The translations under genes and the position numbers were made by a program. A model generated the notes under the pieces. The model did no database searches. It saw nothing but the letters and a program-made list of their open reading frames with translations, and had not been told where the DNA came from. From Pseudomonadota bacterium (GTDB taxonomy: Bacteria > Pseudomonadota > Gammaproteobacteria > Xanthomonadales > Rhodanobacteraceae), in NCBI GenBank assembly GCA_029779475.1, contig JAKPAN010000150.1, positions 27,950 through 91,949 on the forward strand: a stretch of 64,000 nt of DNA. Direction: 5' to 3'. This document shows, in pieces, positions 19,357 to 32,041 of this stretch; positions within the stretch are counted from its first letter, which is position 1; each line of letters starts with the position of its first letter.

Positions 19357-20013
19357 TTATTCGGTCAAAGTGAAGTCAATCGGAACCAAAGCATAACCCT
19401 GTGCGGGCTTGCCACCCTTCGAACCCGGATTGAATTTCCAGGTCTTTACCGCATCGATTGCAGCCTGGTCGAGCAGACGCGATCCACTGGTCTTCTCGAC
19501 GGTGACTTCCACCGGGCTTCCATCGACACCGACCAACACTTTCAGGATGACCTTGCCAGTTTGGTGCTGACGCGCTGCCTGCGGCGGATACCGCGGCGGA
19601 CGCATCTTACGGTAGCTGATGTTTTCGCTCGGCGCGATGTCCGCGGGCGGCGGCGGCGGCGCAGGCGGAGCCGGCGGCGGCGCGGGCACCGACATCGGCG
19701 TCTGCTCCTCCACGACCGGCGGTGCCGGCGGCGGCGGCGGCGCCTTCGGCGGCGGCTGCACCTTCTGGATCACCTTCGGCGGCGGCTTTTTCGGCGGCTC
19801 CGGCGGCGGTGGCGGCGGTGGCGGCGGCGGCGGCGGCGGTTCGATGAACTCGACCATCACCTTCTTGTCGACCGTCTTGTCTTTTGTCGGCGGCGGCGCG
19901 ACGGGTGCCATCATCATCGCGAAGGCGAACGCATGCAGCGCGAACGCGCACGTGAACGCGGTGACGCGCTGCCAACTGAAGCGGTTGCCGCCAGATTGGG
20001 AAGTATCTGCCAT
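19357..20013 (-). CDS. tonB: TonB energy transducer
   Basis: N-terminal TM, long Pro-rich linker, C-terminal GKVILKVLVGVDGSPVEVTVEKTSGSRLLDQAAIDAVKTWKFNP. Confidence 0.92.
   Translation of the reverse strand: MADTSQSGGNRFSWQRVTAFTCAFALHAFAFAMMMAPVAPPPTKDKTVDKKVMVEFIEPPPPPPPPPPPPPEPPKKPPPKVIQKVQPPPKAPPPPPAPPVVEEQTPMSVPAPPPAPPAPPPPPADIAPSENISYRKMRPPRYPPQAARQHQTGKVILKVLVGVDGSPVEVTVEKTSGSRLLDQAAIDAVKTWKFNPGSKGGKPAQGYALVPIDFTLTE
19801..19839. repeat. Triplet microsatellite (CGG/TGG)13 inside tonB
   Basis: Read on the minus strand it encodes 13 consecutive prolines flanked by Glu. Confidence 0.9.
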
Positions 20014-20242
20014 CAGTATTGACCAACGAGATTGAGTCTGTGCGGCCGCCCCCGCGGCGCCCGGCTTCGGTCGCCGCGATGCCGAGGCGAAAAAACGCGA
20101 GTCCGACACGGTACAACACCGCGCACCAGTCCGACAAGCGGGTGGAGCGACCTTTTTTGCGCAATTGGCGCCATGCCGCGGGCGTTGCGGTCATGTTTTT
20201 CTTTCGCGCGACACGTTCAACGCAACGTGTCGCGCGACGGGG

Positions 20243-21520
20243 TCATTTCTTCTTGGCTGCGTGCACCTTGACGCCGCTCTTGAGCGCCTTGAGGCGCTGC
20301 TCGGCCATCGCCTTCGCGCTCGGATAGCCCGCGGCCTTCTGCCAGTCCGCGCTCGCGGCGGCAGTCTGGCCGAGATCGTTCTCGGCATCGCCGCGCAGCA
20401 GGTAGGCCTCGCCTTCCTGACGCAGGCCGCCCTTGCCAATCGCACGACCGATCGCGTCGACGGCACCCTTGGAGTCGCCCGCGTAGAACTTCAGGTAACC
20501 GAGCTGGTAATCGACGTTGCCGTCCTTCGCCAGCGGCGAGGCCTTGGTGTAACCATCGACCGCGCAGGCGTCGTCTTCGGCCTGCATGCACAGGTCGCCT
20601 TCGAGTTTGTAGTTGTCGTAATTGCCCTGGACGATGTTCTTGGCGAAGCCTTCCTTGAGCGCCGCCGCACCGTCTTTCGGCTTGTCGGCCAGCGAATACA
20701 GTTTGGCAAGCTGCACGTAATCGTCGCTGGTGGTGACGAGGCCGTCGGTCTTCGCCTTGGTCATCACGGCCAGCGCCTGATCCGGCTTGTCGGCCTGGAT
20801 GTAGATCTGCGCGAGCTGGTTGGTCATCTTCTTGTCGGTGGGATTCTTCTGCAGCTGCGCCTGCACGATCTTCGCGGCTTCGTCGTACTGGTTGAGCTCG
20901 AAGTAGCTGCCCATGAGGATCTGCGACCAGCTGTCATTGGGCTTGTCGCTCTTGGCGATCGCCTGCTTCATCGTGTCGATGGCTTGCTGGAATTGGTCGA
21001 CGCGGTAATACGCGTTGGCCTTGAGCGCGAGCTCGTCGGCGGTCTGCATGCCCGTCTGCTTTTCCCAGTCGGCAAGCGTGGCCAGCGCGTCCTGGTATTT
21101 TTCGTTCTGCAGCTGGGTGTAGCCGAGCCGGTAGATGAGATCGAACTGCTGGTTGTTCGGCAGCGCGTCGAGTGCAATCGCCTGCTTGTATTCGCCGATG
21201 GCGTTGTCCGCCTTGTCGGCGTTCTCGTAGATGCCGCCGAGAAGCCGATGCGCGAACGCCTGCGCATAGGGGCTGGCCTTGCCGCCGGAGAGAACCTTCT
21301 CGACGTAGGTCTGCGCTTCGCTGTCCTTGCCGTCGTTGAGCAGGTCGGCCGCCTTGTTCAGCGCGGTCTGGTCGCCCGAGGACATCGACGCCTTGGGTTC
21401 GTGACGCGTGGCGTTGGGATATTTGTTCTCGTCCTTCTTCGCATCCTTGGCGAAGGTGCTCGCCGAGAAGGCGAAGCCAACGGCGCACAGCGCCACCAAA
21501 ATCCCGTTCAAGCGTTTCAT
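20243..21520 (-). CDS. Tetratricopeptide repeat protein, exported
   Basis: Signal peptide MKRLNGILVALCAVGFAFSASTFA and repeated TPR units. Confidence 0.85.
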   Translation of the reverse strand: MKRLNGILVALCAVGFAFSASTFAKDAKKDENKYPNATRHEPKASMSSGDQTALNKAADLLNDGKDSEAQTYVEKVLSGGKASPYAQAFAHRLLGGIYENADKADNAIGEYKQAIALDALPNNQQFDLIYRLGYTQLQNEKYQDALATLADWEKQTGMQTADELALKANAYYRVDQFQQAIDTMKQAIAKSDKPNDSWSQILMGSYFELNQYDEAAKIVQAQLQKNPTDKKMTNQLAQIYIQADKPDQALAVMTKAKTDGLVTTSDDYVQLAKLYSLADKPKDGAAALKEGFAKNIVQGNYDNYKLEGDLCMQAEDDACAVDGYTKASPLAKDGNVDYQLGYLKFYAGDSKGAVDAIGRAIGKGGLRQEGEAYLLRGDAENDLGQTAAASADWQKAAGYPSAKAMAEQRLKALKSGVKVHAAKKK

Positions 21521-21656
21521 GCCATCACCCCGTTCTACGAAAGCTGTCGTTGATAATAACCGTTGCGCGGTCGAGCGTAACGCCGTGCCTGCGACAGGCA
21601 CAAGCATGCAGACGCGCGACGCGTGTTGCGACGCACAATACCGGTTTGTGCGCTAC

Positions 21657-24116
<2,460 letters not shown>

Positions 24117-24133
24117 TTATAGCAGCCGGCGCC

Positions 24134-25210
24134 TCAGGACTGCCGGCGAACCCCGCCCTGTTCCACGTGGAACATCGTCACGGCGGTCGACACGCGGTCG
24201 TAGACGGCTGACCTTTCCGTCGCAGTCGCGAGGATTTGGGCGCCGCTGCGGCTCGCCACGTCGAAAACGCGGGCGAGATGCTCCCCGTCGATTTCCGACG
24301 CAATGTCGTCCAGGCACAGAACCGGCGCTTCGCCATGCCCTGCTTCATAGCAACGCGCCTGCGCCATGACCATCGCAAATGCGGCGAGCTTCTCCTGTCC
24401 GCGAGACAGATGCTCGCGCCGCAGTGCACGCTCGAACGCAAGCGACCAATCCGCGCGATGCGGTCCGCGGGTGCTGTGCCCGCGCTCACGGTCGCGGCCT
24501 TGCCGTGCGATCAATTCATCGAACAAGGGCTGGCCGGCCTCGTGCCCGGCGCTGAATTCCAGTCGCGGCGTACCGAGTTCGGGCAGCAGCTCCGCCAGCA
24601 AGGGTTCCGCAGCCACGGCCAACGCCGCGAAATAGCGTCGCCGCATCGCCGTCAGCGGTTCGCCTGAGCGCCCAAGTTCGAGACTCCACGGCTCGAGCTC
24701 GGCGTCGGATGCGCCCTGTCGCAGCAGCGCGTTGCGCTGCCGGAGCGCGCGCTGGTAACGCAGCCACGTCGTCAGGAAGTCATGTTCCACGTGGAACACG
24801 CCCCAGTCGAGGAAGCGGCGGCGCCCTTCCGAAGTGCCGCTGAGCAGATCGTGCGACCCCGGCTCGAAACACAGCACGGCGGCGTGCCGCATGAGGTCGC
24901 CGAGCGTGGTCGGATTCCCGCTGACGCGCGCTTCCACGCGACCGTTCTGGCGCGCGATGCCGAGCCCGCGCCGCATATCGACACTGCTGAATTCACCGTA
25001 GATCGAGAAACCCGCCTCACCTTCGCGCACGAGCGCGTCTCGGCTACCGGCGCGGAACGACCGCCCGTGCGAGAGCAGATAGGCTGCTTCGAGGATCGTC
25101 GTCTTGCCGGCGCCGTTGGCGCCGACGAGGAGGTTCCAGCCCGGCTCGAAGGCCAGGTCGAGCCGTTCGAACAGGCGCAGGCCTGCAATGCGCAGCGATG
25201 CGAGTTCCAC
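24134..25210 (-). CDS. recF: DNA replication/repair protein RecF
   Basis: LLVGANGAGKTTILEAAYLLSHGRSFR; LSRGQEKLAAFAMVMAQ. Confidence 0.95.
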   Translation of the reverse strand: MELASLRIAGLRLFERLDLAFEPGWNLLVGANGAGKTTILEAAYLLSHGRSFRAGSRDALVREGEAGFSIYGEFSSVDMRRGLGIARQNGRVEARVSGNPTTLGDLMRHAAVLCFEPGSHDLLSGTSEGRRRFLDWGVFHVEHDFLTTWLRYQRALRQRNALLRQGASDAELEPWSLELGRSGEPLTAMRRRYFAALAVAAEPLLAELLPELGTPRLEFSAGHEAGQPLFDELIARQGRDRERGHSTRGPHRADWSLAFERALRREHLSRGQEKLAAFAMVMAQARCYEAGHGEAPVLCLDDIASEIDGEHLARVFDVASRSGAQILATATERSAVYDRVSTAVTMFHVEQGGVRRQS

Positions 25211-25237
25211 GTCCGCCCGCGCAGGCCGGCTGCGCCG

Positions 25238-26338
25238 TCAGAGGCGCAGCGGCATGACGACGTGACGCGTGTCGTCCGAATCCGGCTTGCGCAGCAGGCA
25301 GCTCGACTGACCATCACGCAGGCACAGCAGCACTTCGTCCGACTGGATCGCGCCGAGCGCGTCGAGCAGGTAATTCACGTTGAAGCCGACGTTGAGATCG
25401 CTTGCGCCGGTGCGCGCTTCGATCTCCTCGATCGCCTCTTCCTGTTCGGGGTTGTGCGCAATGATGCGCATCTTGTTCGGCGAGACTTCGAGCTTGACGC
25501 CGCGGTACTTCTCGTTGGACAGGATCGCCGCGCGCTGCAGCGCCGCGCGCATGTCGTCGCGCTGCACGCGCACTTCCTTGTCGGCACCGATCGGAATCAC
25601 CGCTTCGTAATCCGGGAACCGGCCGTCGATGAGCTTGGACGTGAAGGTCACGCCCTCGCGGCGCACGCGCAAGTGGTTACGCGCGAATTCGAGTTCGATC
25701 GACGCGTCGCCGCCTTCGAACAGGCCCTGCAATTCATTGACGCCCTTGCGCGGCACGATGACCTGGCGCGGCGCGCTCACCTTGCCGTCGAGCTTGGCTT
25801 CCGCGAGCGCGAGACGGTGGCCGTCGGTCGCCACGCAGCGCAGGCCGTGTTCGCGCAGGTCGAGCAGCATGCCGTTGAGGTAATAGCGCACGTCCTGATG
25901 GGCCATCGCGAACGCGGTGCGGTCCATGAGTTCCTTGAGCGCAGCTTCCGGCAGAGCAACGCGTTCGACGAGTTCGATCGAGTCGATGGTCGGGAATTCC
26001 GTCGCCGGCAAGGTCGCTAGCGTGAAACGGCTGCGACCGGCCGTCAGCACGACGCGTTCGCCGTTGCGTTCGAGTTTGATGCGGCAGCCGTCCGGCAGTG
26101 CGCGGCAGATGTCGAACAACTTGCGCGCGGGAACCGTCGTTTCGCCAGCGACGAGGTCGTCGGCTTCGGTACGCGCCGACATTTCCACTTCGAGATCGGT
26201 GCCGGTCAGCGTGACGCCGCTGTCGTCGACCACGATGAGCAGATTGGCCAGTACCGGCAGCGTCTGGCGGCGTTCAACCACGCCCACGACATGTTGCAGC
26301 CGCTTGAGAAACGATTCCCTCTGGATGCTGAAGCGCAT
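25238..26338 (-). CDS. dnaN: DNA polymerase III subunit beta
   Basis: MRFSIQRESFLKRLQHVVGVVERRQTLPVLANLLI... C-term RHVVMPLRL. Confidence 0.97.
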   Translation of the reverse strand: MRFSIQRESFLKRLQHVVGVVERRQTLPVLANLLIVVDDSGVTLTGTDLEVEMSARTEADDLVAGETTVPARKLFDICRALPDGCRIKLERNGERVVLTAGRSRFTLATLPATEFPTIDSIELVERVALPEAALKELMDRTAFAMAHQDVRYYLNGMLLDLREHGLRCVATDGHRLALAEAKLDGKVSAPRQVIVPRKGVNELQGLFEGGDASIELEFARNHLRVRREGVTFTSKLIDGRFPDYEAVIPIGADKEVRVQRDDMRAALQRAAILSNEKYRGVKLEVSPNKMRIIAHNPEQEEAIEEIEARTGASDLNVGFNVNYLLDALGAIQSDEVLLCLRDGQSSCLLRKPDSDDTRHVVMPLRL

Positions 26339-26551
26339 GGTCTGCCGTTCCTGTCTTTGGTTTTATTGTGGAGCATTGGTAGCTGTTGGCGCTGTGGACT
26401 TCTCGAAACGCGCAACAAATTTCTTTTTATTCAATAACTTGAAAGCGTTTTTCGGCGTGCGCCAATGGCCGGGATCGCTGTGTGCCATCTGTGGATAATT
26501 TTCGCTCACAAAGCTGTCCACAGCTTTCCCCTGTCTTTCGAACAGCCTTCC
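26339..26551. other. dnaA-dnaN intergenic region with a consensus DnaA box and AT-rich stretch (candidate oriC segment)
   Basis: TGTGGATAA at 26490-26498; AT-rich CAACAAATTTCTTTTTATTCAATAACTTGAAAG near 26412-26444. Confidence 0.6.
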
Positions 26552-27865
26552 CTATTCGGTCAGCAGCCGCACGAGTTTTTCCCAGTCCTGGCGGAGTTTT
26601 CCATCGGTTTCGCGGAAATCGCGGATCGTGCGGCACGCATGCAATACCGTCGTGTGGTCGCGACCGCCGAAGGCGTCCCCGATTTCCGGCAAGCTGTGTT
26701 CGGTCAGCTCCTTGGCCAAGGTCATCGCCATCTGCCGCGGTCGCGCGATCGAGCGGCTGCGGCGCTTGGACAACAGGTCGGTGACGCGCATCTGGTAGTA
26801 GTCTGCCACGACCTTCTGGATGTTGGTGATGGTGATCGCCTGCGCGTGCACGGTGAGCAGGTCGCGCAACGTTTCCTGCGCGAATTCCTGCGTGATCGGC
26901 CGGCCGACGAAGTGCGCGCGGGCGACCAGCGTGTTGAGCGCGCCTTCGAGGTCGCGCACGTTCGAGCGCATGCGCTTGGCGATGAGCACGGCGACGTCTT
27001 CGGGCAGTTCGACGCCCTTCGCCTGCGCCTTGGCCAGCACGATCGCGGCGCGCGTTTCGAAGTCGGGCGGTTCGATCGCGACCGACAATCCCCAGCCGAG
27101 GCGCGATTTCAGGCGCGGTTCGAGCTTGTCGACTTCCTTCGGATAACGGTCGCAAGTCAGGATGATCTGCTGCTTGCCTTCGAACAGCGCGTTGAAGGTA
27201 TGGAAGAACTCTTCCTGCGTGGTGTCTTTCCCCGCGAAAAACTGGATGTCGTCGATGAGCAGCGCGTCGACCGAGCGGAAGCGGCGCTTGAACTCGTCCA
27301 TGCTCTTCTGCTGCAGCGCGCGCACCATGCCGCTGACGAACTGTTCGGAACGCAGGTAGAGAATCTTCACGTCCGGCTTGTTCGCGCGCATGAGGTTGCC
27401 CGCGGCGTGCATCAGATGCGTCTTGCCCAGGCCGGTGCCGCCGTACAGCAGCAACGGGTTGTAGGCGCGGCCCGGATTCTGCGCGACCTGCATCGCCGCG
27501 GCCTTGCCAAGCTGGTTGGACTTGCCCTCGACGAAGGTTTCGAACGTGTAGCTGGCGTCGATGTTGGCGTCGCTGGCGCGCTCGCCGCCGCGTGCGCGTT
27601 CGCCGACCTTGGTCGGGGTCGCCGCCGCGCGCGTGCCGAGGCGGATCTCGACCGCCACCGGCGCGCCGGCATAATGCTCAAGCGTCTGCGTGATCGGTTC
27701 GAGGAAGCGCTCGCGCACGGTTTCCAGCGTGTACGGATTGGGCGCCCACAGCGTCAGCGCGCCGCCGTCCTCGCTGGCTTGCAGCGGGGCGAGATAGGTG
27801 TGGATGTCGTCGGCGCTGAACTGGGCTTCCAGCCGGGAAAGGCAGCGCTGCCAAAGGTCGCTCAT
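26552..27865 (-). CDS. dnaA: Chromosomal replication initiator protein DnaA
   Basis: [59 protein letters not shown]. Confidence 0.98.
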   Translation of the reverse strand: MSDLWQRCLSRLEAQFSADDIHTYLAPLQASEDGGALTLWAPNPYTLETVRERFLEPITQTLEHYAGAPVAVEIRLGTRAAATPTKVGERARGGERASDANIDASYTFETFVEGKSNQLGKAAAMQVAQNPGRAYNPLLLYGGTGLGKTHLMHAAGNLMRANKPDVKILYLRSEQFVSGMVRALQQKSMDEFKRRFRSVDALLIDDIQFFAGKDTTQEEFFHTFNALFEGKQQIILTCDRYPKEVDKLEPRLKSRLGWGLSVAIEPPDFETRAAIVLAKAQAKGVELPEDVAVLIAKRMRSNVRDLEGALNTLVARAHFVGRPITQEFAQETLRDLLTVHAQAITITNIQKVVADYYQMRVTDLLSKRRSRSIARPRQMAMTLAKELTEHSLPEIGDAFGGRDHTTVLHACRTIRDFRETDGKLRQDWEKLVRLLTE

Positions 27866-28161
27866 GTGGGTTCGGGAGTCCGGAAACGGAAGACAGGCGC
27901 GAACGCGCCGGTCGGATCGACCAGTATAGCGATGTGGAAAACCTGTGGAAAACGCTTGCGCACGCTGTGGGCTTTGCCGTATGCGCCTGCGCGGCGCCAA
28001 AGACGGCCGCGCATTTCCGGGCTCGCCAACCGGTTGTCCCGCGGCTCGGGGGAAAACCCTCCGCGTTTTCCACAGCACACAAACCGCTCCGGTGCGCTTG
28101 ACGCGCCGCATCCAGAACCCTATGATTCGCGCCCTTTTTTGTCTACGCAGCAGCCACGACC
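27866..28161. other. dnaA-rpmH intergenic region with clustered DnaA-box-like sites (candidate oriC segment)
   Basis: TGTGGAAAA at 27933 and 27944 (11 bp apart), TTTTCCACA at 28066; all match TTWTNCACA. Confidence 0.6.
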
Positions 28162-28302
28162 ATGGCCACCAAGCGCACCTACCAGCCCAGCAACCTCAAG
28201 CGTGTCCGCGACCACGGTTTCCGTGCCCGCATGAAGACCCGCGGCGGCCGCAAGGTCATCAACGCCCGTCGTGCCAAGGGTCGCAAGCGTCTGGCTGTCT
28301 GA
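28162..28302 (+). CDS. rpmH: 50S ribosomal protein L34
   Basis: [46 protein letters not shown]; below ORF-track length cutoff. Confidence 0.98.
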   Translation: MATKRTYQPSNLKRVRDHGFRARMKTRGGRKVINARRAKGRKRLAV

Positions 28303-28729
28303 TCCGCGGCGCGTCGTGAACGCGCCCGCCCGGCGTTCGACCTCGTCGACGCCCGATTTGACATTTCCCCGCGCGGCGCGCCTGCTCACGCCGCGCGACT
28401 TCGCCGCTCTGCGCACCGGCAGCCGCCGCTTTGGCGGCGCCCGCCTGACCGCCCAGATCAAGCCGAACGGCCGCGACACCGCCCGCCTTGGGCTCGCCGT
28501 GTCGCGCCGCGTCTCCAAGCTCGCCGTCGAACGCAACCGCATCAAACGCGTCGCGCGCGACAGCTTTCGCCGTCATCGCGCGGCGCTCGGCGCCTTCGAC
28601 ATCTTGCTCATCGCCAATCCGCCCGCATCCTCGGCGGACAACGCGCAGCTGCGCGCCGACCTCGAAGAACTGTGGCGGCGCATCGCGGCGTTGAATGCGC
28701 CGGAGGCGGTCGGCACAATGCGCGGCTGA
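28271..28729 (+). CDS. rnpA: Ribonuclease P protein component
   Basis: [32 protein letters not shown]; start may instead be GTG 28316. Confidence 0.9.
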   Translation: MPRVASVWLSDPRRVVNAPARRSTSSTPDLTFPRAARLLTPRDFAALRTGSRRFGGARLTAQIKPNGRDTARLGLAVSRRVSKLAVERNRIKRVARDSFRRHRAALGAFDILLIANPPASSADNAQLRADLEELWRRIAALNAPEAVGTMRG

Positions 28730-28849
28730 TCCGCGTGCTCCGGGTGCTGTCGCCCGGCGTTTCCGCTTCCGCGTTTCGTCCACTGCAAGCGCACGCCGCG
28801 CTGCCGGGCCGATGACCGGCCGCACTCCCCCTGCCGTTACCGAACCATC

Positions 28850-30559
28850 ATGACGAGCACACGCAATATCCTTCTGATCGCCCTGCTGTTCATCAGCTAC
28901 CTGCTGTGGACGAAGTGGGACGAGGACTACAACGCGCCCGCGCCGCCGCCGGCTGCTTCGGGTGCGACGACGTCGACCGCTTCCGTCGGCGACACGCCGA
29001 GCGCTGCGCCCGCGCAAGCGTCCGCATCGACGACGCCCGCCGCGGTGCCGAATACCGATCCGGCTTCGGCGAATGCCGCCGCTCCCGTCGCGCCGGTTGT
29101 CGTCACCACCGACGTGCTGCGCATCGAGATCGATCCGCGCGGCGGCAACATCGTCGTCGCCGACCTGCTCGCCTATCCGCAGCAGCCGAAGGATTTCGCG
29201 CATCCGGTGCGCCTGCTCGACAACAGCAACGCGACCTGGTTCGTCGCGCAGAGCGGCCTCATCGGCACGCAGGGCAGCGCGATCGCCGCGCCCGACCACT
29301 CGGCGCTCTATCACGCCGACAAGAACAGCTACGCGCTCGAAGCCAGCGACACGCTCGAAGTGCCGCTGATCTGGACCGACGCCTCCGGCCTCACCGTGCG
29401 CAAGGTATTCACGTTCAAGCGCGGCAGCTACGTCATCGACCAGCGCGAAGAAATCCACAACACCGCGGCCACTGCATGGAACGGCAACGTCTATCGCCAG
29501 CTGCAGCGCGTGCCGCCGATCGTCGATACCAAGGGCATCAAGGGCTACAGCAACACAGAGCGCTATTCGTTCGCCGGCGCGGCGATCTACAGCCCGGCCG
29601 ACAAGTTCCAGAAACTCAAGTTCGACGCGTTCCAGAAGGAGCCGCTCGACAAGCATTTCGACGGCGGCTGGGCGGCGATGCTCCAGCATTACTTCTTCGC
29701 CGCGTGGATTCCGCCGGCGCAGGAAAACGACACCTATACGACGAACGAAGTCGCCAGTCCGAGCGGCCCGCGTTACCTGATCCGCGCGATGTCGCCGTCG
29801 ATTGCCGTCGCGTCCGGCGAAACGAAGACGCAAAGCGCGCGCCTCTACATCGGCCCGAAACTGCAAAGCTCGCTCGACCAAATCGCGCCGGGTCTCGCAC
29901 TGACCGTCGACTACGGCATGTTCACCGTCATCGCCGAGCCCTTGCATTGGCTGCTCACGCAGTTCCACAAGATCACCGGCAACTGGGGCTTCGCGATCAT
30001 CCTGCTCGTGCTGCTCATCAAGGCGGTGTTCTTCAAGCTCAGCGAAACGCAGTTCCGCTCTGGCGCGAAGATGCGCAAGCTGCAACCGCGTCTCGCCGCG
30101 CTCAAGGAACGTTACGGCGACGACCGCCAGAAGTTCGCCGCCGCGCAGATGGAGCTGTTCCAGAAGGAAAAGGTCAACCCGGTCGCGGGCTGCCTGCCGA
30201 TGCTGATCCAGATTCCGGTGTTCTTCGCGCTCTACTGGGTGCTGCTCGAAAGCGTCGAACTGCGTCAGGCGCCCTTCATCGGCTGGATCCAGAACCTCAC
30301 CGCGCCCGATCCGTATTTCGTGCTACCGGTGCTCAACGCGATCATCATGATCGCCACCCAGCACCTCACGCCGACCGCCGGCATGGACCCGACGCAGGCG
30401 AAGATGATGAAGATCATGCCGGTCGCGTTCTCGGTGTTGTTCGCGTTCTTCCCGGCCGGCCTCGTGCTCTATTACGTCGCCAACGGCGGGCTCGGCCTGC
30501 TCCAGCAATGGATCATCACCAAGCGCATCGACGCCGGCGACAAGAAAGCGGCGGCGTAA
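28850..30559 (+). CDS. yidC: Membrane protein insertase YidC
   Basis: MTSTRNILLIALLFISYLLWTKWDEDYN; GNWGFAIILLVLLIKAVFFKLSETQFRSGAKMRKLQPRL. Confidence 0.97.
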   Translation: MTSTRNILLIALLFISYLLWTKWDEDYNAPAPPPAASGATTSTASVGDTPSAAPAQASASTTPAAVPNTDPASANAAAPVAPVVVTTDVLRIEIDPRGGNIVVADLLAYPQQPKDFAHPVRLLDNSNATWFVAQSGLIGTQGSAIAAPDHSALYHADKNSYALEASDTLEVPLIWTDASGLTVRKVFTFKRGSYVIDQREEIHNTAATAWNGNVYRQLQRVPPIVDTKGIKGYSNTERYSFAGAAIYSPADKFQKLKFDAFQKEPLDKHFDGGWAAMLQHYFFAAWIPPAQENDTYTTNEVASPSGPRYLIRAMSPSIAVASGETKTQSARLYIGPKLQSSLDQIAPGLALTVDYGMFTVIAEPLHWLLTQFHKITGNWGFAIILLVLLIKAVFFKLSETQFRSGAKMRKLQPRLAALKERYGDDRQKFAAAQMELFQKEKVNPVAGCLPMLIQIPVFFALYWVLLESVELRQAPFIGWIQNLTAPDPYFVLPVLNAIIMIATQHLTPTAGMDPTQAKMMKIMPVAFSVLFAFFPAGLVLYYVANGGLGLLQQWIITKRIDAGDKKAAA

Positions 30560-30563
30560 ACGC

Positions 30564-31910
30564 ATGAGCGCCGCGGCCGACACGATCGCGGCGATCGCCA
30601 CGGCGCCGGGTCACGCCGGCGTCGGCGTGCTGCGCATCTCCGGCCCGCTCGCGCCGCGCATCGCGCACGCGCTGCTCGGCCGCGCGCCGCGCGAGCGCCA
30701 CACGCATTACGCGACGTTCCGCGACGCCAACGACGACGTCATCGACCGCGGCCTGCTCATCGCCTTCGCGCAGCCGCGCTCGTACACGGGCGAAGACGTC
30801 GTCGAACTGCATGCGCACGGCAATCCGCTCGTGCTGCATGCGCTACTCGATCGCCTCGTCGAACTCGGCGCGCGTCACGCGCGGCCCGGCGAATTTTCCG
30901 AACGCGCCTTCCTCAACGGCAAACTCGATCTTGCCCAGGCCGAAGCGGTCGCCGATCTCGTCGCCAGTGGTTCGCTCGCCGCCGCGCGCGCGGCGCAACG
31001 CAGCCTCGACGGCGAATTCTCGCGACGCGCCCGCGCGCTCACCGCGCAGCTCGTGCGCGTGCGCACGTGGATCGAAGCCGCGATCGATTTTCCCGAGGAG
31101 GAAATCGACTTCCTCGCCGACGCCGCGTTGCGAGCGGAAATCGATGCGCTGCGCACATCGCTCGCCGATCTTCTCGCTGCGACACGACGCGGCGTGCGCC
31201 TGGCCGACGGCTTGCACGCCGTCATCGTCGGCAAACCCAACGTCGGCAAATCGAGCCTGCTCAACGCGCTCGCAGCGAGCGAACGCGCGATCGTCACCGA
31301 CGTCGCCGGCACCACGCGCGACGTGTTGCGCGAAACCATCGACCTCGACGGCGTCGCGCTCACGCTCGCCGACACCGCGGGCCTGCGCGAGACGCACGAC
31401 GCGATCGAACGCGAAGGCGTGCGCCGCGCGCAAGCCGAACTCGAACGAGCCGACCTCGCGATCCTCGTCTGCGCTGCGCCCGACGAAAGCCCCGATTCCG
31501 ACCTGCTCGCCGCGTTGCCCGACGGCGTCGCGCGCATCGTCGTGCACAACAAGATCGACCTGGCGGACAGCGCCGCGCCGCGTGTCGAAACGCGCGGCGG
31601 CGTCACGCACATTTGGCTGTCAGCGCGCAGCGGTGATGGACTCGACCTGCTCGTCGCACAACTGCGCCGCCACGCCGGTGAAGGCGACGCCAACGAAGGC
31701 ACGTTCAGCGCACGCGCGCGCCATGTCGCCGCGTTGTTGCGCGCGGAAACCTCGATCGACGATGCGCGCTCCGCGCTCGCCGCAAACCACGGTGAACTCG
31801 CCGCTGAAGAACTGCGCCAGGCGCAACATACGATCGGCGAGATCACCGGCGAATTCACCAGCGACGATCTGCTCGGCGAGATTTTTTCGAGTTTCTGCAT
31901 CGGCAAATAG
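30564..31910 (+). CDS. mnmE: tRNA modification GTPase MnmE (TrmE)
   Basis: DTIAAIATAPGHAGVGVLRISGP; GKPNVGKSSLLNAL; C-terminal FCIGK. Confidence 0.97.
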   Translation: MSAAADTIAAIATAPGHAGVGVLRISGPLAPRIAHALLGRAPRERHTHYATFRDANDDVIDRGLLIAFAQPRSYTGEDVVELHAHGNPLVLHALLDRLVELGARHARPGEFSERAFLNGKLDLAQAEAVADLVASGSLAAARAAQRSLDGEFSRRARALTAQLVRVRTWIEAAIDFPEEEIDFLADAALRAEIDALRTSLADLLAATRRGVRLADGLHAVIVGKPNVGKSSLLNALAASERAIVTDVAGTTRDVLRETIDLDGVALTLADTAGLRETHDAIEREGVRRAQAELERADLAILVCAAPDESPDSDLLAALPDGVARIVVHNKIDLADSAAPRVETRGGVTHIWLSARSGDGLDLLVAQLRRHAGEGDANEGTFSARARHVAALLRAETSIDDARSALAANHGELAAEELRQAQHTIGEITGEFTSDDLLGEIFSSFCIGK

Positions 31911-32041
31911 CGCGTGACGCGTTCGCCAGCGATGGTGAGACGCGCATCATTCATTGCATCGTCGTCGTCGCATTCGCAGCGCAGCATCGTCGCGCGCGGG
32001 CTTGCGGCTATGATCGCTGCATCCATCAGGGGAGTTCCCGC

